Shown here in pieces: positions 8,487-16,302 of a stretch of 33,019 nt of DNA. Under the pieces are notes generated by a model. It was not told the origin of the DNA and did not search any database. It worked only from the letters and a program-made list of their open reading frames with translations. Position 1 is the stretch's first letter. The number at the start of each line of letters is the position of its first letter. The stretch is from JBPCNH01 sp051001455 (GTDB lineage Bacteria > Actinomycetota > CADDZG01 > WHSQ01), in assembly GCA_051001455.1 (NCBI GenBank), contig JBPCNH010000012.1, positions 1-33,019 of the forward strand, read 5' to 3'. Both the position numbers and the translations under genes were made by a program.

Positions 8487-9573
8487 CTGCAGAGGCGCGG
8501 CGCGTGGCCGTGATGATGCCACCGCCGAGCAACAGGTCGGGCTCCTCGGCGGAGTAGAAGGCGGCGGACTGCCCCGGCGAGATCGCTTCGACCGGTGCGT
8601 CGTAAAGCACCTCGAATCCGTCACCCGCACGGGACAAGCGGCCGGGGTTGACGGATCCGTGAGCGCGGTGTTGCACCAGCACGGGAATGCCATCGGGCGG
8701 CGGGCCGTCGGTGAAGCTCGGCTCTTCGATCGAGAACGAGTCCACGGTGAGGTCGGCCCGGGAGCCGACGGTGACGGTGTTGCTCGCTGCATCGATCGAG
8801 GTGACGAAGACCGGCACGCCGAGCGAGATGCCTAGTCCCTTGCGCTGCCCGACGGTGTAGTTGCCGATCCCCTTGTGTTCGCCGAGAACGGTCCCATCGG
8901 CGGCCTTCAGCGTGCCGGGCACCGATGCCTCGGGGATCCTCTCGGCGACGTATGCACCGACGTCACCAGCGCGCACGAAACAGATCTCTTGCGAATCGGG
9001 CTTGTTCGCGGTGCGCAGCCCGAGATCAGCCGCGATCGCGCGGGTCTCGGACTTATCCATATCGCCGACCGGGAAACGGCAGCGGGCGAGTTCATCCTGG
9101 GAGAGCATCCACAGGACATAGGACTGGTCCTTGTTGCGGTCGACACCGCGCAGCAAGCGGAAGCGACCGCCCTCCTCCCGCACGCGTGCGTAATGACCGG
9201 TCGCCAGCACATCGGCGCCAAGGGTGCGGGCGCGCGCGAGCAACGCATCGAACTTGATCCATTGGTTGCAGCGCACACACGGATTAGGGGTTCGCCCGGC
9301 GGCGTAGTCCTCGTGGAAGTTGCGGACCACGGAATCCTCGAAGCGTTCCGCGAAGTTCAGGACGTAGAAGGGGATTTCGAGCACGTCTGCAACGCGGCGA
9401 GCGTCCTCGGCGGCACCGACGTTGCAACACCCCGAGGCGTTGTTCTCGGCTTCGCCCTTCCAGAGCTTCAACATGATGCCGGTGACGTCATAACCCTGCT
9501 CCTTCAGCAACGCGGCGGTGACGGACGAATCCACCCCTCCCGACATCGCCACTACCGCCTTGGGCCGAGCCAT
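8479..9573 (-). CDS. mnmA: tRNA-specific 2-thiouridylase MnmA
   Basis: This 364-residue enzyme makes 2-thiouridine at the wobble base of Lys, Glu and Gln tRNAs. It has the ATP-binding PP-loop SGGVDS (11-16), the catalytic Cys99 in NPCVRC and the second Cys198 in SQEICFV that completes the persulfide/disulfide relay. TGHYAR and the C-terminal beta-barrel with the SPGQSAAFY motif are also present. The ATG overlaps the stop of the cysteine desulfurase gene (ATGA), so donor and acceptor of sulfur are co-translated. Length is normal. Confidence 0.97.
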   Translation of the reverse strand: MARPKAVVAMSGGVDSSVTAALLKEQGYDVTGIMLKLWKGEAENNASGCCNVGAAEDARRVADVLEIPFYVLNFAERFEDSVVRNFHEDYAAGRTPNPCVRCNQWIKFDALLARARTLGADVLATGHYARVREEGGRFRLLRGVDRNKDQSYVLWMLSQDELARCRFPVGDMDKSETRAIAADLGLRTANKPDSQEICFVRAGDVGAYVAERIPEASVPGTLKAADGTVLGEHKGIGNYTVGQRKGLGISLGVPVFVTSIDAASNTVTVGSRADLTVDSFSIEEPSFTDGPPPDGIPVLVQHRAHGSVNPGRLSRAGDGFEVLYDAPVEAISPGQSAAFYSAEEPDLLLGGGIITATRRASAVA

Positions 9574-10718
9574 CAGGCAGCCCTTCGGGCCGCGACCACT
9601 ATCGCCGGGAGCTCGCGCAGGACCGCATCGACGTCCTCCTCGGTCGAGGAGCGGCCGAGGGAGAGCCTCAAGCTGCCGATGGCAACGTCCTTAGGGATAC
9701 CGATGGCGCTCAACACGTGGGATGGATCGATCGCACCCGAGGCGCAGGCAGAACCGGACGATGCCGCAACGCCGGCGCGGTCCAACAGCAGGATCAACGT
9801 TTCGCCCTCGGTGTGCGGGATCGAGATATTGAGGTTCCCGGGCACGCGGTGCTCCAGCGAGCCGTTGACCCGGACGTCACCGATCGCCACTCGGATCCCC
9901 TCGAGGAGCCGGTCGCGCAGTTGACGCACCCGTTCGGCCTTAGCCTCCAATTCGGCCACCGCGAGTTCGGCCGCAACGCCGAACCCGGCGATGCCGGCGA
10001 CGTTCAACGTTCCCGACCGAAGGCCCCGCTCTTGTCCGCCGCCGTGCACCAGTGCCTCCACCGGAGTGCCGGCGCGGACGTACAGAGCGCCGACACCTTT
10101 GGGACCGCCGAGCTTGTGCGCGGCGAAGGCGGCCAGATCCACTCCCCAGGCACGCACATCCACGGGGATGTTGCCGAGTGCCTGGACGGCGTCGGTGTGC
10201 ACGACGGTGTTCCTGTTCACCTCTTTCACCGATGCGGCTATCTGGGCGACCGGCTGGATGGTCCCGATCTCGTTGTTGACCGCCATCACTGCCACCAGAA
10301 GCGTCGACGATTTCACCGTCTTGGCCGCAGCTGCGGGTGTGACGATGCCGTCCTCACCGACGCCGATGTGGCTCACGGCAAGGCCGCTCTCGGCGAGCCA
10401 CTCCGCCGTGTCGAGCACCGCGTGATGCTCGAACGCGCTGATCGAGATGTGATTTCCGTTGCCACGCCGTTTGCGCACGGCCCCGATCAGACCGAGGTTG
10501 TTGGCTTCGGTCCCTCCACCGGTGAAGAAGATCTCGGAGGGACCGGCTCCGATCGCCGCGGCTACCCGTTCACGGGCGGTCTCGACCGCCTCCTTGGCCC
10601 TGCGGCCGAAGCCATGGACGGAGGAAGGGTTACCGAAATCCTCCTCGAGGAACGGAAGCATCGCTTCCTTCACCTCGGGGAGCACCGGAGTGGTCGCTGC
10701 GTGATCGAGATAGTGCAT
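9573..10718 (-). CDS. Cysteine desulfurase (NifS/IscS type)
   Basis: A 381-residue PLP enzyme that takes sulfur from cysteine as an enzyme-bound persulfide. It begins with YLDHAATTP. It has the PLP-contacting HTDAVQALG and the Schiff-base Lys202 in HKLGGPKG, and the active Cys325 lies in SSGSACASG. The extended loop around Cys325 places it in the IscS/NifS group rather than SufS. It leads the mnmA operon, so tRNA thiolation is its clearest job, with Fe-S assembly also possible. The ATG at 10718 gives the canonical N-terminus. Confidence 0.95.
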   Translation of the reverse strand: MHYLDHAATTPVLPEVKEAMLPFLEEDFGNPSSVHGFGRRAKEAVETARERVAAAIGAGPSEIFFTGGGTEANNLGLIGAVRKRRGNGNHISISAFEHHAVLDTAEWLAESGLAVSHIGVGEDGIVTPAAAAKTVKSSTLLVAVMAVNNEIGTIQPVAQIAASVKEVNRNTVVHTDAVQALGNIPVDVRAWGVDLAAFAAHKLGGPKGVGALYVRAGTPVEALVHGGGQERGLRSGTLNVAGIAGFGVAAELAVAELEAKAERVRQLRDRLLEGIRVAIGDVRVNGSLEHRVPGNLNISIPHTEGETLILLLDRAGVAASSGSACASGAIDPSHVLSAIGIPKDVAIGSLRLSLGRSSTEEDVDAVLRELPAIVVAARRAA

Positions 10719-10786
10719 ACATCCAGGATAACGACGAGGAGTGTCTCAACCTTCCTTATGGATCCGGCCTGTGGTTTGCTGCCCTC

Positions 10787-10972
10787 ATGAGCGCATCCCG
10801 CCGGGACCACGTGGACGAGCAGGTTCGCTTCGCGGACCGCGAAGCGGAACTTCGTGCCCTGCTCAAGGAAAAGGGGTACGAGGTGGCCCAGGCGTCGGAG
10901 GTGATCGGCGGCCCCAGGCGTCCACCGGCGGACGACAGCGAGCCTCCCCACACCAGCGAGGAAACCCTCTAG
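10787..10972 (+). CDS. Small hydrophilic protein, unknown
   Basis: A 61-residue acidic and basic protein with a predicted helix (VDEQVRFADREAELRALLKEKGYEVAQ) and a disordered Pro/Glu tail. About 80% of third codon positions are G or C, like the neighbouring real genes, which supports coding. There is no clear ribosome site. It is divergent from the cysteine desulfurase gene and convergent with hemH, with interlocked stops inside a single CTAG. I do not recognise the family. Confidence 0.5.
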   Translation: MSASRRDHVDEQVRFADREAELRALLKEKGYEVAQASEVIGGPRRPPADDSEPPHTSEETL

Positions 10973-12030
10973 GAACCTCCCGGGCGCTTCGGCGCCGGAC
11001 AGCACCCCTTGCCACAGCGGTCGTGACTTGGGCCGAGAGGACCCAGCGCCGGTCGTTCTGCGGGGGCCTCTATCCGTTCGACGATGAGATCCCTGATCAT
11101 CCGCACGTAAGCCGGATGAGTGCCGGCGGCATGGGCACGCACCATCTCGATACCCACACGGTCGGCGGTCTCGCGGGCCTCGATGTCGAGGTCGAACAAC
11201 ACCTCGAGGTGATCCGACACGAACCCGATGGGCACCACCACGATCGACCGGATACCGCCGGCCGCGAGCGTCTCGATGTGATCCGACACGTCCGGCTCCA
11301 GCCACGGCACCGAGGGCGGCCCGCTGCGGCTCTGCCACGCGAGCTCCCACGCATGGTCGCCGGTGCGCTCGCTCACGAGGCGCGCCGCTTCCCGCAACTG
11401 CGGCACGTAAGAGCTGGTCTCGGCCATCCGCATGGGAACGCTGTGCGCGGTGAAGACGAAATGAGCGCCATCCCGTTGCGACTCGGGTAGTCGCTCGAGC
11501 GCCTCCGCCACACGGTCCACACCTGCGTCGATGAAACCAGGGTGGTTGTAGAAGAGACGGATCTTGTCGATGGTCGGCGCGCCGTCCCCTACGGCGTCGC
11601 GAGCACGCTCGATGTCCTCTCGGTACTGACGGCATGCAGAGTAGGAGCTGAAGCCGGACGTGACGAAGGCCACGGCGCGCCGGACCCCATCGCGCGTCAT
11701 GTCGGCCACCGCGTCCTCGACGTAGGGCGCCCAGTTGCGGTTGCCGAAATAGATCGGGAGATCGGGGCCTTCGTCTGCAAGCAGTTCTCGGAGCGCAGCG
11801 ATCACCGCTCGGTTCTGCTCGTTGATGGGACTCACGCCGCCGAAGCTCAGATAGTGCTGCGCTACCTCTTCGAGCCGTTCGGCGGGAACCCCACGCCCGC
11901 GGGTGACGTTGGCGAGGTACGGCATGACGTCATCTGGCCCTTCCGGGCCCCCGAACGAGAGATAGAGGATCGCGTCGTAGTCGTGCGGCGTGGTGTCACG
12001 TTCACCGTAGGACGGAGACAGGACCTTCAA
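10969..12030 (-). CDS. hemH: Ferrochelatase, coproporphyrin type with likely [2Fe-2S] site
   Basis: 353 residues. The enzyme inserts Fe2+ into a porphyrin, and in actinobacteria this is normally coproporphyrin III (CpfC). The catalytic His196 is in FTAHSVPMRMA and the conserved Glu276 in VSDHLEVLFDL. Cys133 (SSYSACRQYREDI) together with Cys339, Cys343 and Cys344 near the C-terminus (CGKGCC) matches the placement of cluster ligands described for mycobacterial ferrochelatases, so a [2Fe-2S] cluster is likely. The start is a TTG whose last two bases belong to the TGA of the upstream gene (TTGA). There is no clear ribosome site, so coupling is likely. Confidence 0.95.
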   Translation of the reverse strand: MKVLSPSYGERDTTPHDYDAILYLSFGGPEGPDDVMPYLANVTRGRGVPAERLEEVAQHYLSFGGVSPINEQNRAVIAALRELLADEGPDLPIYFGNRNWAPYVEDAVADMTRDGVRRAVAFVTSGFSSYSACRQYREDIERARDAVGDGAPTIDKIRLFYNHPGFIDAGVDRVAEALERLPESQRDGAHFVFTAHSVPMRMAETSSYVPQLREAARLVSERTGDHAWELAWQSRSGPPSVPWLEPDVSDHIETLAAGGIRSIVVVPIGFVSDHLEVLFDLDIEARETADRVGIEMVRAHAAGTHPAYVRMIRDLIVERIEAPAERPALGPLGPSHDRCGKGCCPAPKRPGGS

Positions 12031-12407
12031 TGATCGGGCGAGTTGGGATCGTGCTCGGAGAGACGCTTCTCGAGCTCGGCGATGCTGGCATCCAGGTTCT
12101 CCGACGCGGCAGAGCGGCGCTTCTTCTCGTACTCCTTCATCCGGCGCGGGTAACCGATCACCTGAGCGTCGTACACGGGTATCGAATGCTTCTCGCAGAA
12201 GGTGGCCGCATCTTCGGGCTCGCGCACCCGCGCTCGCAGATGGGCGCCGTCTCTATCAACCAGCAATAGTGACGTCGGACTCGTGGGTGTGCGCGGCTCG
12301 ATGAAACCCTCGATGCCCTTGCGCTCGGCCACGAATCCCTCGAGCTCGGCCAGCGCGGGGCTGCCCTTCTTAGCGAAGAAGGCTCTGATGCGGTCCCCGA
12401 GTCCCAT
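12027..12407 (-). CDS. Conserved hypothetical protein
   Basis: 126 residues, soluble. A short basic helix (MGLGDRIRAFFAKKG) leads into a compact alpha/beta region with the conserved-looking stretches GFIEPRTPTSPTSLLLV and IPVYDAQVIGYPRRMKEYEKK, and a charged coiled tail. I recall similar uncharacterised actinobacterial proteins but no function. The ATG at 12407 has GAGG just upstream. It lies 27 bases after etfA and overlaps hemH by four bases, so it is part of an etfBA-hemH transcription unit. Confidence 0.75.
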   Translation of the reverse strand: MGLGDRIRAFFAKKGSPALAELEGFVAERKGIEGFIEPRTPTSPTSLLLVDRDGAHLRARVREPEDAATFCEKHSIPVYDAQVIGYPRRMKEYEKKRRSAASENLDASIAELEKRLSEHDPNSPDH

Positions 12408-12434
12408 GCCTCTAATAATCCGCTACTCGAGCAC

Positions 12435-13385
12435 TTATCCCTTTCGGGATTTCACCTCTTCGACGAGTTGCGGAAGGATCTTCAGTGCATCGCCGACGAT
12501 ACCGAGGTCGGCCATCTGGAAGATCGGCGCCTCTTCGTCCTTGTTGATGGCGATGATCTGTTTGGCGCCCTTCATCCCGACCACGTGCTGGGTCGCGCCG
12601 CTGATCCCGAAAGCCAGGTACACACCTGGCTTGACCGTCTTGCCGGTCTGGCCGATCTGGTACGAATAGGGCACCCAACCGGCATCCACAACGGCCCGGG
12701 TAGCACCTACCGCGGCGTTGCCGATGGCAGCGGCGAGCTCGTCGAGATGCTTGAAGTTGTCGGGCTCCTGCAGCCCGCGTCCGCCGGAGATGACCACCGG
12801 CGCCTCCTCGAGTTTCGGGCCGGTCGCCTCTTCCTCGTGGCGCTCGACGCGCTTGGAGCGCTTGAGCTCGTCGGGGATCTCTGCCTCGACTGGGATCGCC
12901 GTTGCCTCCCCGCCGTTCGGCTCGGGGACGAAGGACTTAGGACGGCAGAGGATGACCTTCGTCGGGCTCCGGAGCTCACAGCCGACGATGAGCTGGCCGC
13001 CGAAGATGGCCGTCTTGGCCTTATCCACCGAGTCGAGTTCCAGGACGTTGCTCATCAAAGTCGCATTGAGCTTGGCGGAAAGACGTCCGGCGATGTCTCG
13101 AGAGTCGTAGTTGGTCGCGAACAAGATCGCGTCGGGAGGATTGTCCCCCATGAGCTCGGCGATCGCGTGCACGTGGGGCTGCGCGACGTAGTCGTGATAG
13201 ACGGCGTCCTCGCTCGTATAAACGATCTCGGCGCCGTGCTCGCCGAGAGGCCCTACTGCTTCGTCCGCACCGGGGCCGAGGGCGATCGCCTCTACATCTC
13301 CCAGCTCGCGCGCTTTCGTAACCAGCTCGAGGGCCGTGGGATCGAGCTGGGGATCGACCTCTGCATAAACCCAGATCTTTGCCAT
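12435..13385 (-). CDS. etfA: Electron transfer flavoprotein alpha subunit
   Basis: A 316-residue subunit that carries the FAD of the ETF heterodimer, which passes electrons from acyl-CoA dehydrogenases to the membrane chain. The N-terminal domain starts MAKIWVYAEVD. The C-terminal FAD domain shows VVISGGRGL, the family signature around AFGISGATQHVVGMK and the ending IAINKDEEAPIFQMADLGIVGD. AGGAGG precedes the ATG by 11 bases. It follows etfB by 35 bases, the standard arrangement. Confidence 0.97.
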   Translation of the reverse strand: MAKIWVYAEVDPQLDPTALELVTKARELGDVEAIALGPGADEAVGPLGEHGAEIVYTSEDAVYHDYVAQPHVHAIAELMGDNPPDAILFATNYDSRDIAGRLSAKLNATLMSNVLELDSVDKAKTAIFGGQLIVGCELRSPTKVILCRPKSFVPEPNGGEATAIPVEAEIPDELKRSKRVERHEEEATGPKLEEAPVVISGGRGLQEPDNFKHLDELAAAIGNAAVGATRAVVDAGWVPYSYQIGQTGKTVKPGVYLAFGISGATQHVVGMKGAKQIIAINKDEEAPIFQMADLGIVGDALKILPQLVEEVKSRKG

Positions 13386-13420
13386 TTACTGAACGTCCTC
13401 CTGGATCGCGTGGGAAAGGG

Positions 13421-14182
13421 TTAGATGACCTTGGCTTCTTTGAGGAAGTCGGCGATCTTCGCTGCCGCAGTGCCGTCGTCCTCGATGACCTCACCGGCTT
13501 TGCGCTCCGGGGCGGGAGCCTGCTCGACAATCGCCTGTTGCACGGCAAGGTCGCTTAGCCCGAGATCTGCCACCGACCACTGCTCCACCGGCTTCTTCTT
13601 GGCGGCCATGATCCCCTTGAAGGAGGCGTAGCGCGGCTCGTTGACACCGGCCGTCACCGTGACCAGGGCAGGGGTCGGACATTCCACGACCTGATAGCCA
13701 TCCGCGGTCTGACGATCGACCTTCAGCGCGCCGTCGGCGGCTTCGAGCTTCTTCGCGAAGGTGACCTGTGGCAGACCGAGGAACTCAGCCAACGTCGAGG
13801 GCATCGTGCCCGTGTAGCCGTCGGTGGATTCGACCCCGGCTATGACGAGATCGAACTCTCCCGCTTTCTTGATGGCGGCCGCCAGCACCTGGGCGGTAAC
13901 GAGAGCATCCGAGCCGGCGAGCGAGTCGTCGCTGATCAACACGCCTTTATCCGCCCCCATCGAGAGACCGCGGCGGATCGCTTCCATCGCCTCCGCGGGA
14001 CCCATCGAGAAGAGGGTGACCTCGCCGCCACCGGACTCTTTCAGTTGGAGGCCGGCCTCGACACCGAATTCGTCCCCCGGGTCGAGCACGCCTTGGACAC
14101 CCTTGCGCTTGAGGGTGTCGCCGTCCATCTCGTTCGGAACGTTCGGATCGGGAATGTGCTTCACGCACACCGCGATATTCAA
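13421..14182 (-). CDS. etfB: Electron transfer flavoprotein beta subunit
   Basis: A 253-residue partner of EtfA that binds AMP. It begins with NIAVCVKHIPDPN and contains the VIAGVESTDGYTGTMPSTLAEFLG loop and the VVECPTPALVTVTAGVNEPRYASFKG region that carries the beta-subunit signature. The start is a TTG at 14182 with the strong site AGGAGGT upstream. It is the first gene after a 129-base leader containing a palindrome (14230-14247), so it may have its own promoter, separate from the upstream echA-VOC pair. Confidence 0.96.
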   Translation of the reverse strand: MNIAVCVKHIPDPNVPNEMDGDTLKRKGVQGVLDPGDEFGVEAGLQLKESGGGEVTLFSMGPAEAMEAIRRGLSMGADKGVLISDDSLAGSDALVTAQVLAAAIKKAGEFDLVIAGVESTDGYTGTMPSTLAEFLGLPQVTFAKKLEAADGALKVDRQTADGYQVVECPTPALVTVTAGVNEPRYASFKGIMAAKKKPVEQWSVADLGLSDLAVQQAIVEQAPAPERKAGEVIEDDGTAAAKIADFLKEAKVI

Positions 14183-14229
14183 GTTTCTGACCTCCTGAGA
14201 GATTGCGGGGGGATGGCTATGTTACCCAC

Positions 14230-14268
14230 TGCTTGCTATTGCAAGCACCACCAGCAGGGCTAGCAAGC
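14230..14268. promoter_or_regulatory. Operator-like palindrome with an extra half-site before etfB
   Basis: TGCTTGC-TATT-GCAAGCA (14230-14247) is a perfect 7-base inverted repeat. A further copy of one arm, TAGCAAGC, is at 14261-14268. The site lies 50-90 bases upstream of the etfB start. It could bind a TetR- or GntR-type regulator of acyl-CoA metabolism, or simply fold as an RNA hairpin. The regulator is unknown. Confidence 0.4.
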
Positions 14269-14311
14269 GAGTGCCTGGCCGCATAGTAGGTGACCTCGCC
14301 GCGCTCGTTAG

Positions 14312-14668
14312 TCACAGGGAGCGGAGGACGCAGAACTCGTTGCCTTCGATGTCGGCCAACACCACCCAGGTCTCGTCGCCCTGCCCGATATCGACCTCGG
14401 TGGCGCCGAGTGCCTTCACGCGCTCCACCTCGGCCGCCTGGTCTTTCGGACGCAGGTCGAAATGGATCCTGTTCTTGACCGACTTACCCTCGGGGACGTT
14501 CACGAACAGTAGGTTCGTTCCCTTACCGTCCTTGGGTGCGAGCTCGATCTCTATCTCATCGCCGGATTGATCGACGAGCTCGTAGTCCAATACCTCAGCC
14601 CAGAAACGACCCACGGCGCGGGCATCGCGACAATCGACGGCGACGTGTGACAACCTCAGGTCGGCCAT
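14312..14668 (-). CDS. VOC superfamily (glyoxalase-like) protein
   Basis: 118 residues forming two beta-alpha-beta-beta-beta modules, the vicinal oxygen chelate fold. The first module contains LSHVAVDCRDARAVGRFWAEVLDYEL, and the second ends in WVVLADIEGNEFCVLRSL, as in the Glyoxalase_6 type. Metal-ligand positions plausibly include His8 and the Glu in GNEF. The ATG has AGGG directly upstream and lies four bases after the enoyl-CoA hydratase gene. It is not long enough or similar enough to call a methylmalonyl-CoA epimerase. The substrate is unknown. Confidence 0.85.
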   Translation of the reverse strand: MADLRLSHVAVDCRDARAVGRFWAEVLDYELVDQSGDEIEIELAPKDGKGTNLLFVNVPEGKSVKNRIHFDLRPKDQAAEVERVKALGATEVDIGQGDETWVVLADIEGNEFCVLRSL

Positions 14669-14672
14669 AGCC

Positions 14673-15452
14673 CTACTTGCCCTTGAACTTGGCTTTGCCG
14701 GGGCCTTCGTTCACGAAACTCTCCATCCCGATCCTCTGGTCCTCGCTCGCGAACAACGCCGCGAAGCCTTGGCGCTCGATCAAGAGTGCCGTGCTCATAT
14801 CGACATCGATACCGTTCTGGATCGCGTCTTTCGCCGCTTGGAGCGCAACCGTAGGTCCCGCGGCATAGGCCTTCGCCAACTCGACGGCGCGCCCGTAGAC
14901 GTCACCTCCCGCTACGACCTCGTTCACGAGCCCGATATCGAGAGCTTCGGCGGCGGCGATCATGCGACCCGAATAGATCAGCTCCTTGGCTCGCCCGACA
15001 CCGACGATCCGGGGCAGCCGTTGGGTTCCTCCCGCGCCGGGGATGACCCCGAGGAGGATCTCGGGCTGGCCGAGTTTCGCGTCCTCTGCGGCGATGCGCA
15101 GATCGCAAGCAAGGGTTAGCTCACATCCGCCGCCCAGCGCGTATCCATTGATGGCCGCGATGGTCACCATCGGGAGGCGCTCTAGGCGGGTGAAAACATC
15201 CTGGAAACGACCGATGTACCTGAACATCGATACGGCATCCTTGTCGGACATCTCTTTGATGTCGGCGCCGGCGGCGAAGACGCGCTCGCCTCCCCAGACG
15301 ACCACGGCGCGCACATCCTCATCCGTGGCCGCCGCGTCGACTGCGGCGCCGATCTCGGTGGCTACCTGCTCGTTAAGGGCGTTCACTTTGGGTCGGTCTA
15401 GACGGATGGTCCCGACGCCATCGCTTATCTCGAGGTTGACGAACTCGCCCAC
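14673..15452 (-). CDS. Enoyl-CoA hydratase (crotonase family)
   Basis: A 259-residue crotonase-fold enzyme, most likely hydrating trans-2-enoyl-CoA in beta-oxidation. The oxyanion-hole stretches FAAGADIKEM and YALGGGCELTLACDLRIA are present, as are both catalytic glutamates (in GGGCE and in GQPEILLGVIPGAGGTQRLPR). The start is a GTG at 15452 with AGGAGG four bases before it. It is divergent from the Nudix gene and followed by the VOC gene and then etfBA, which together suggest fatty or branched acyl-CoA oxidation. Other crotonase reactions cannot be excluded. Confidence 0.92.
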   Translation of the reverse strand: MGEFVNLEISDGVGTIRLDRPKVNALNEQVATEIGAAVDAAATDEDVRAVVVWGGERVFAAGADIKEMSDKDAVSMFRYIGRFQDVFTRLERLPMVTIAAINGYALGGGCELTLACDLRIAAEDAKLGQPEILLGVIPGAGGTQRLPRIVGVGRAKELIYSGRMIAAAEALDIGLVNEVVAGGDVYGRAVELAKAYAAGPTVALQAAKDAIQNGIDVDMSTALLIERQGFAALFASEDQRIGMESFVNEGPGKAKFKGK

Positions 15453-15495
15453 CGTTCCTCCTCATCTCGATGTAATGGCACGTGTGCAGGCTACG

Positions 15496-16125
15496 ATGGA
15501 TCGGATGGCCCCGGACTTCCGTGAACGATTGACCGATGCTCTCGGGGCCCTGACTCCCCTGCGGGTGAACGTCCCCGATGCACGTGAAGCGGCGGTGCTG
15601 ATCCCGATCATCGGCGGGGCCGAACCCGCGCTCCTCTTCACCGTCCGCACCGACACCGTCCGAAGCCATAAGGGGCAGATCTCCTTTCCGGGAGGCTCTA
15701 TGGACCCCGGGGATGCATCGCTGCGGGCGGCCGCCCTGCGAGAGACGGAAGAGGAAGTCGGGCTCGACCCGTCGGTCGTCGAGGTAGTCGGCGAACTCGA
15801 CACCTTCCCTACCTTCATCAGCGGTTACGTCGTCACTCCGTTCGTGGGCTGGATCGGGCAGACCCAGCAACTCCATCCGAACCCGGCGGAGGTGGCAAGC
15901 GTGCTCGAGGTGCCGCTGGTCGAACTACGGGAGGAGATCAGGCTCGACGCGGGCTTCGAGCTGCGAGGGCGGACCTACCCGACGGAAGCATGGGTCTGGA
16001 GGGACCACATCATCTGGGGGGTCACCGCTCGCATCCTCCGGCAGCTGCTCGAGGTCTTGGCACGAGCGGGGCTAGCAGAGCGACCGGCGGGCGACGGGAG
16101 ATGGGTATTCCCCCCGCCTAAGTAG
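15496..16125 (+). CDS. Nudix hydrolase, CoA pyrophosphatase type
   Basis: About 209 residues. The protein has the CoA-pyrophosphatase signature LLFTVRTDTVRSHKGQISFPGG immediately before the Nudix box ending AALRETEEEVGL, so it should cleave CoA or acyl-CoA to 4'-phosphopantetheine compounds and 3',5'-ADP. The EEVGL glutamates that bind Mg2+ are intact. The frame is open far upstream on top of echA, but that part is antisense. Possible starts are the ATGs at 15475, 15496 and 15505. I chose 15496, which has CAGG nearby, without strong evidence. Confidence 0.88.
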   Translation: MDRMAPDFRERLTDALGALTPLRVNVPDAREAAVLIPIIGGAEPALLFTVRTDTVRSHKGQISFPGGSMDPGDASLRAAALRETEEEVGLDPSVVEVVGELDTFPTFISGYVVTPFVGWIGQTQQLHPNPAEVASVLEVPLVELREEIRLDAGFELRGRTYPTEAWVWRDHIIWGVTARILRQLLEVLARAGLAERPAGDGRWVFPPPK

Positions 16126-16134
16126 GGTGGTCGA

Positions 16135-16302
16135 GTGGACATCAACCTCGCCCAACAGAGCAGCGTGCAACCTTCGCCTCAACCGACCCTGAATCCACCC
16201 CCGAGCGGAGCGCAGCAGGCAGGAGCGGTCGTCGCCATCGTCTTCGCGCTGGCGGCCGGGGTCCTCGGTTACAAGATCCTCCGAGGGGGCCGGGGGCTAT
16301 GA
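16135..16302 (+). CDS. 55-residue single-pass membrane protein
   Basis: A short gene beginning GTG at 16135 (GGTGG just upstream) and ending TGA at 16300-16302, overlapping the ATG of the lipoprotein gene as ATGA. The product has a Gln/Pro/Ser-rich N-terminus (about 1-29), one membrane helix (AGAVVAIVFALAAGVLGY, about 29-46) and a basic Arg/Gly end (KILRGGRGL). The coupling suggests that it works with, or helps express, the following secreted protein. The family is unknown. Confidence 0.6.
   Translation: MDINLAQQSSVQPSPQPTLNPPPSGAQQAGAVVAIVFALAAGVLGYKILRGGRGL

Noticed and set aside
14312..14668. Methylmalonyl-CoA epimerase, given the mutase and meaB nearby
   Set aside because: The VOC protein is short and of the Glyoxalase_6-like type, and the mutase residues argue against methylmalonyl-CoA as its substrate.
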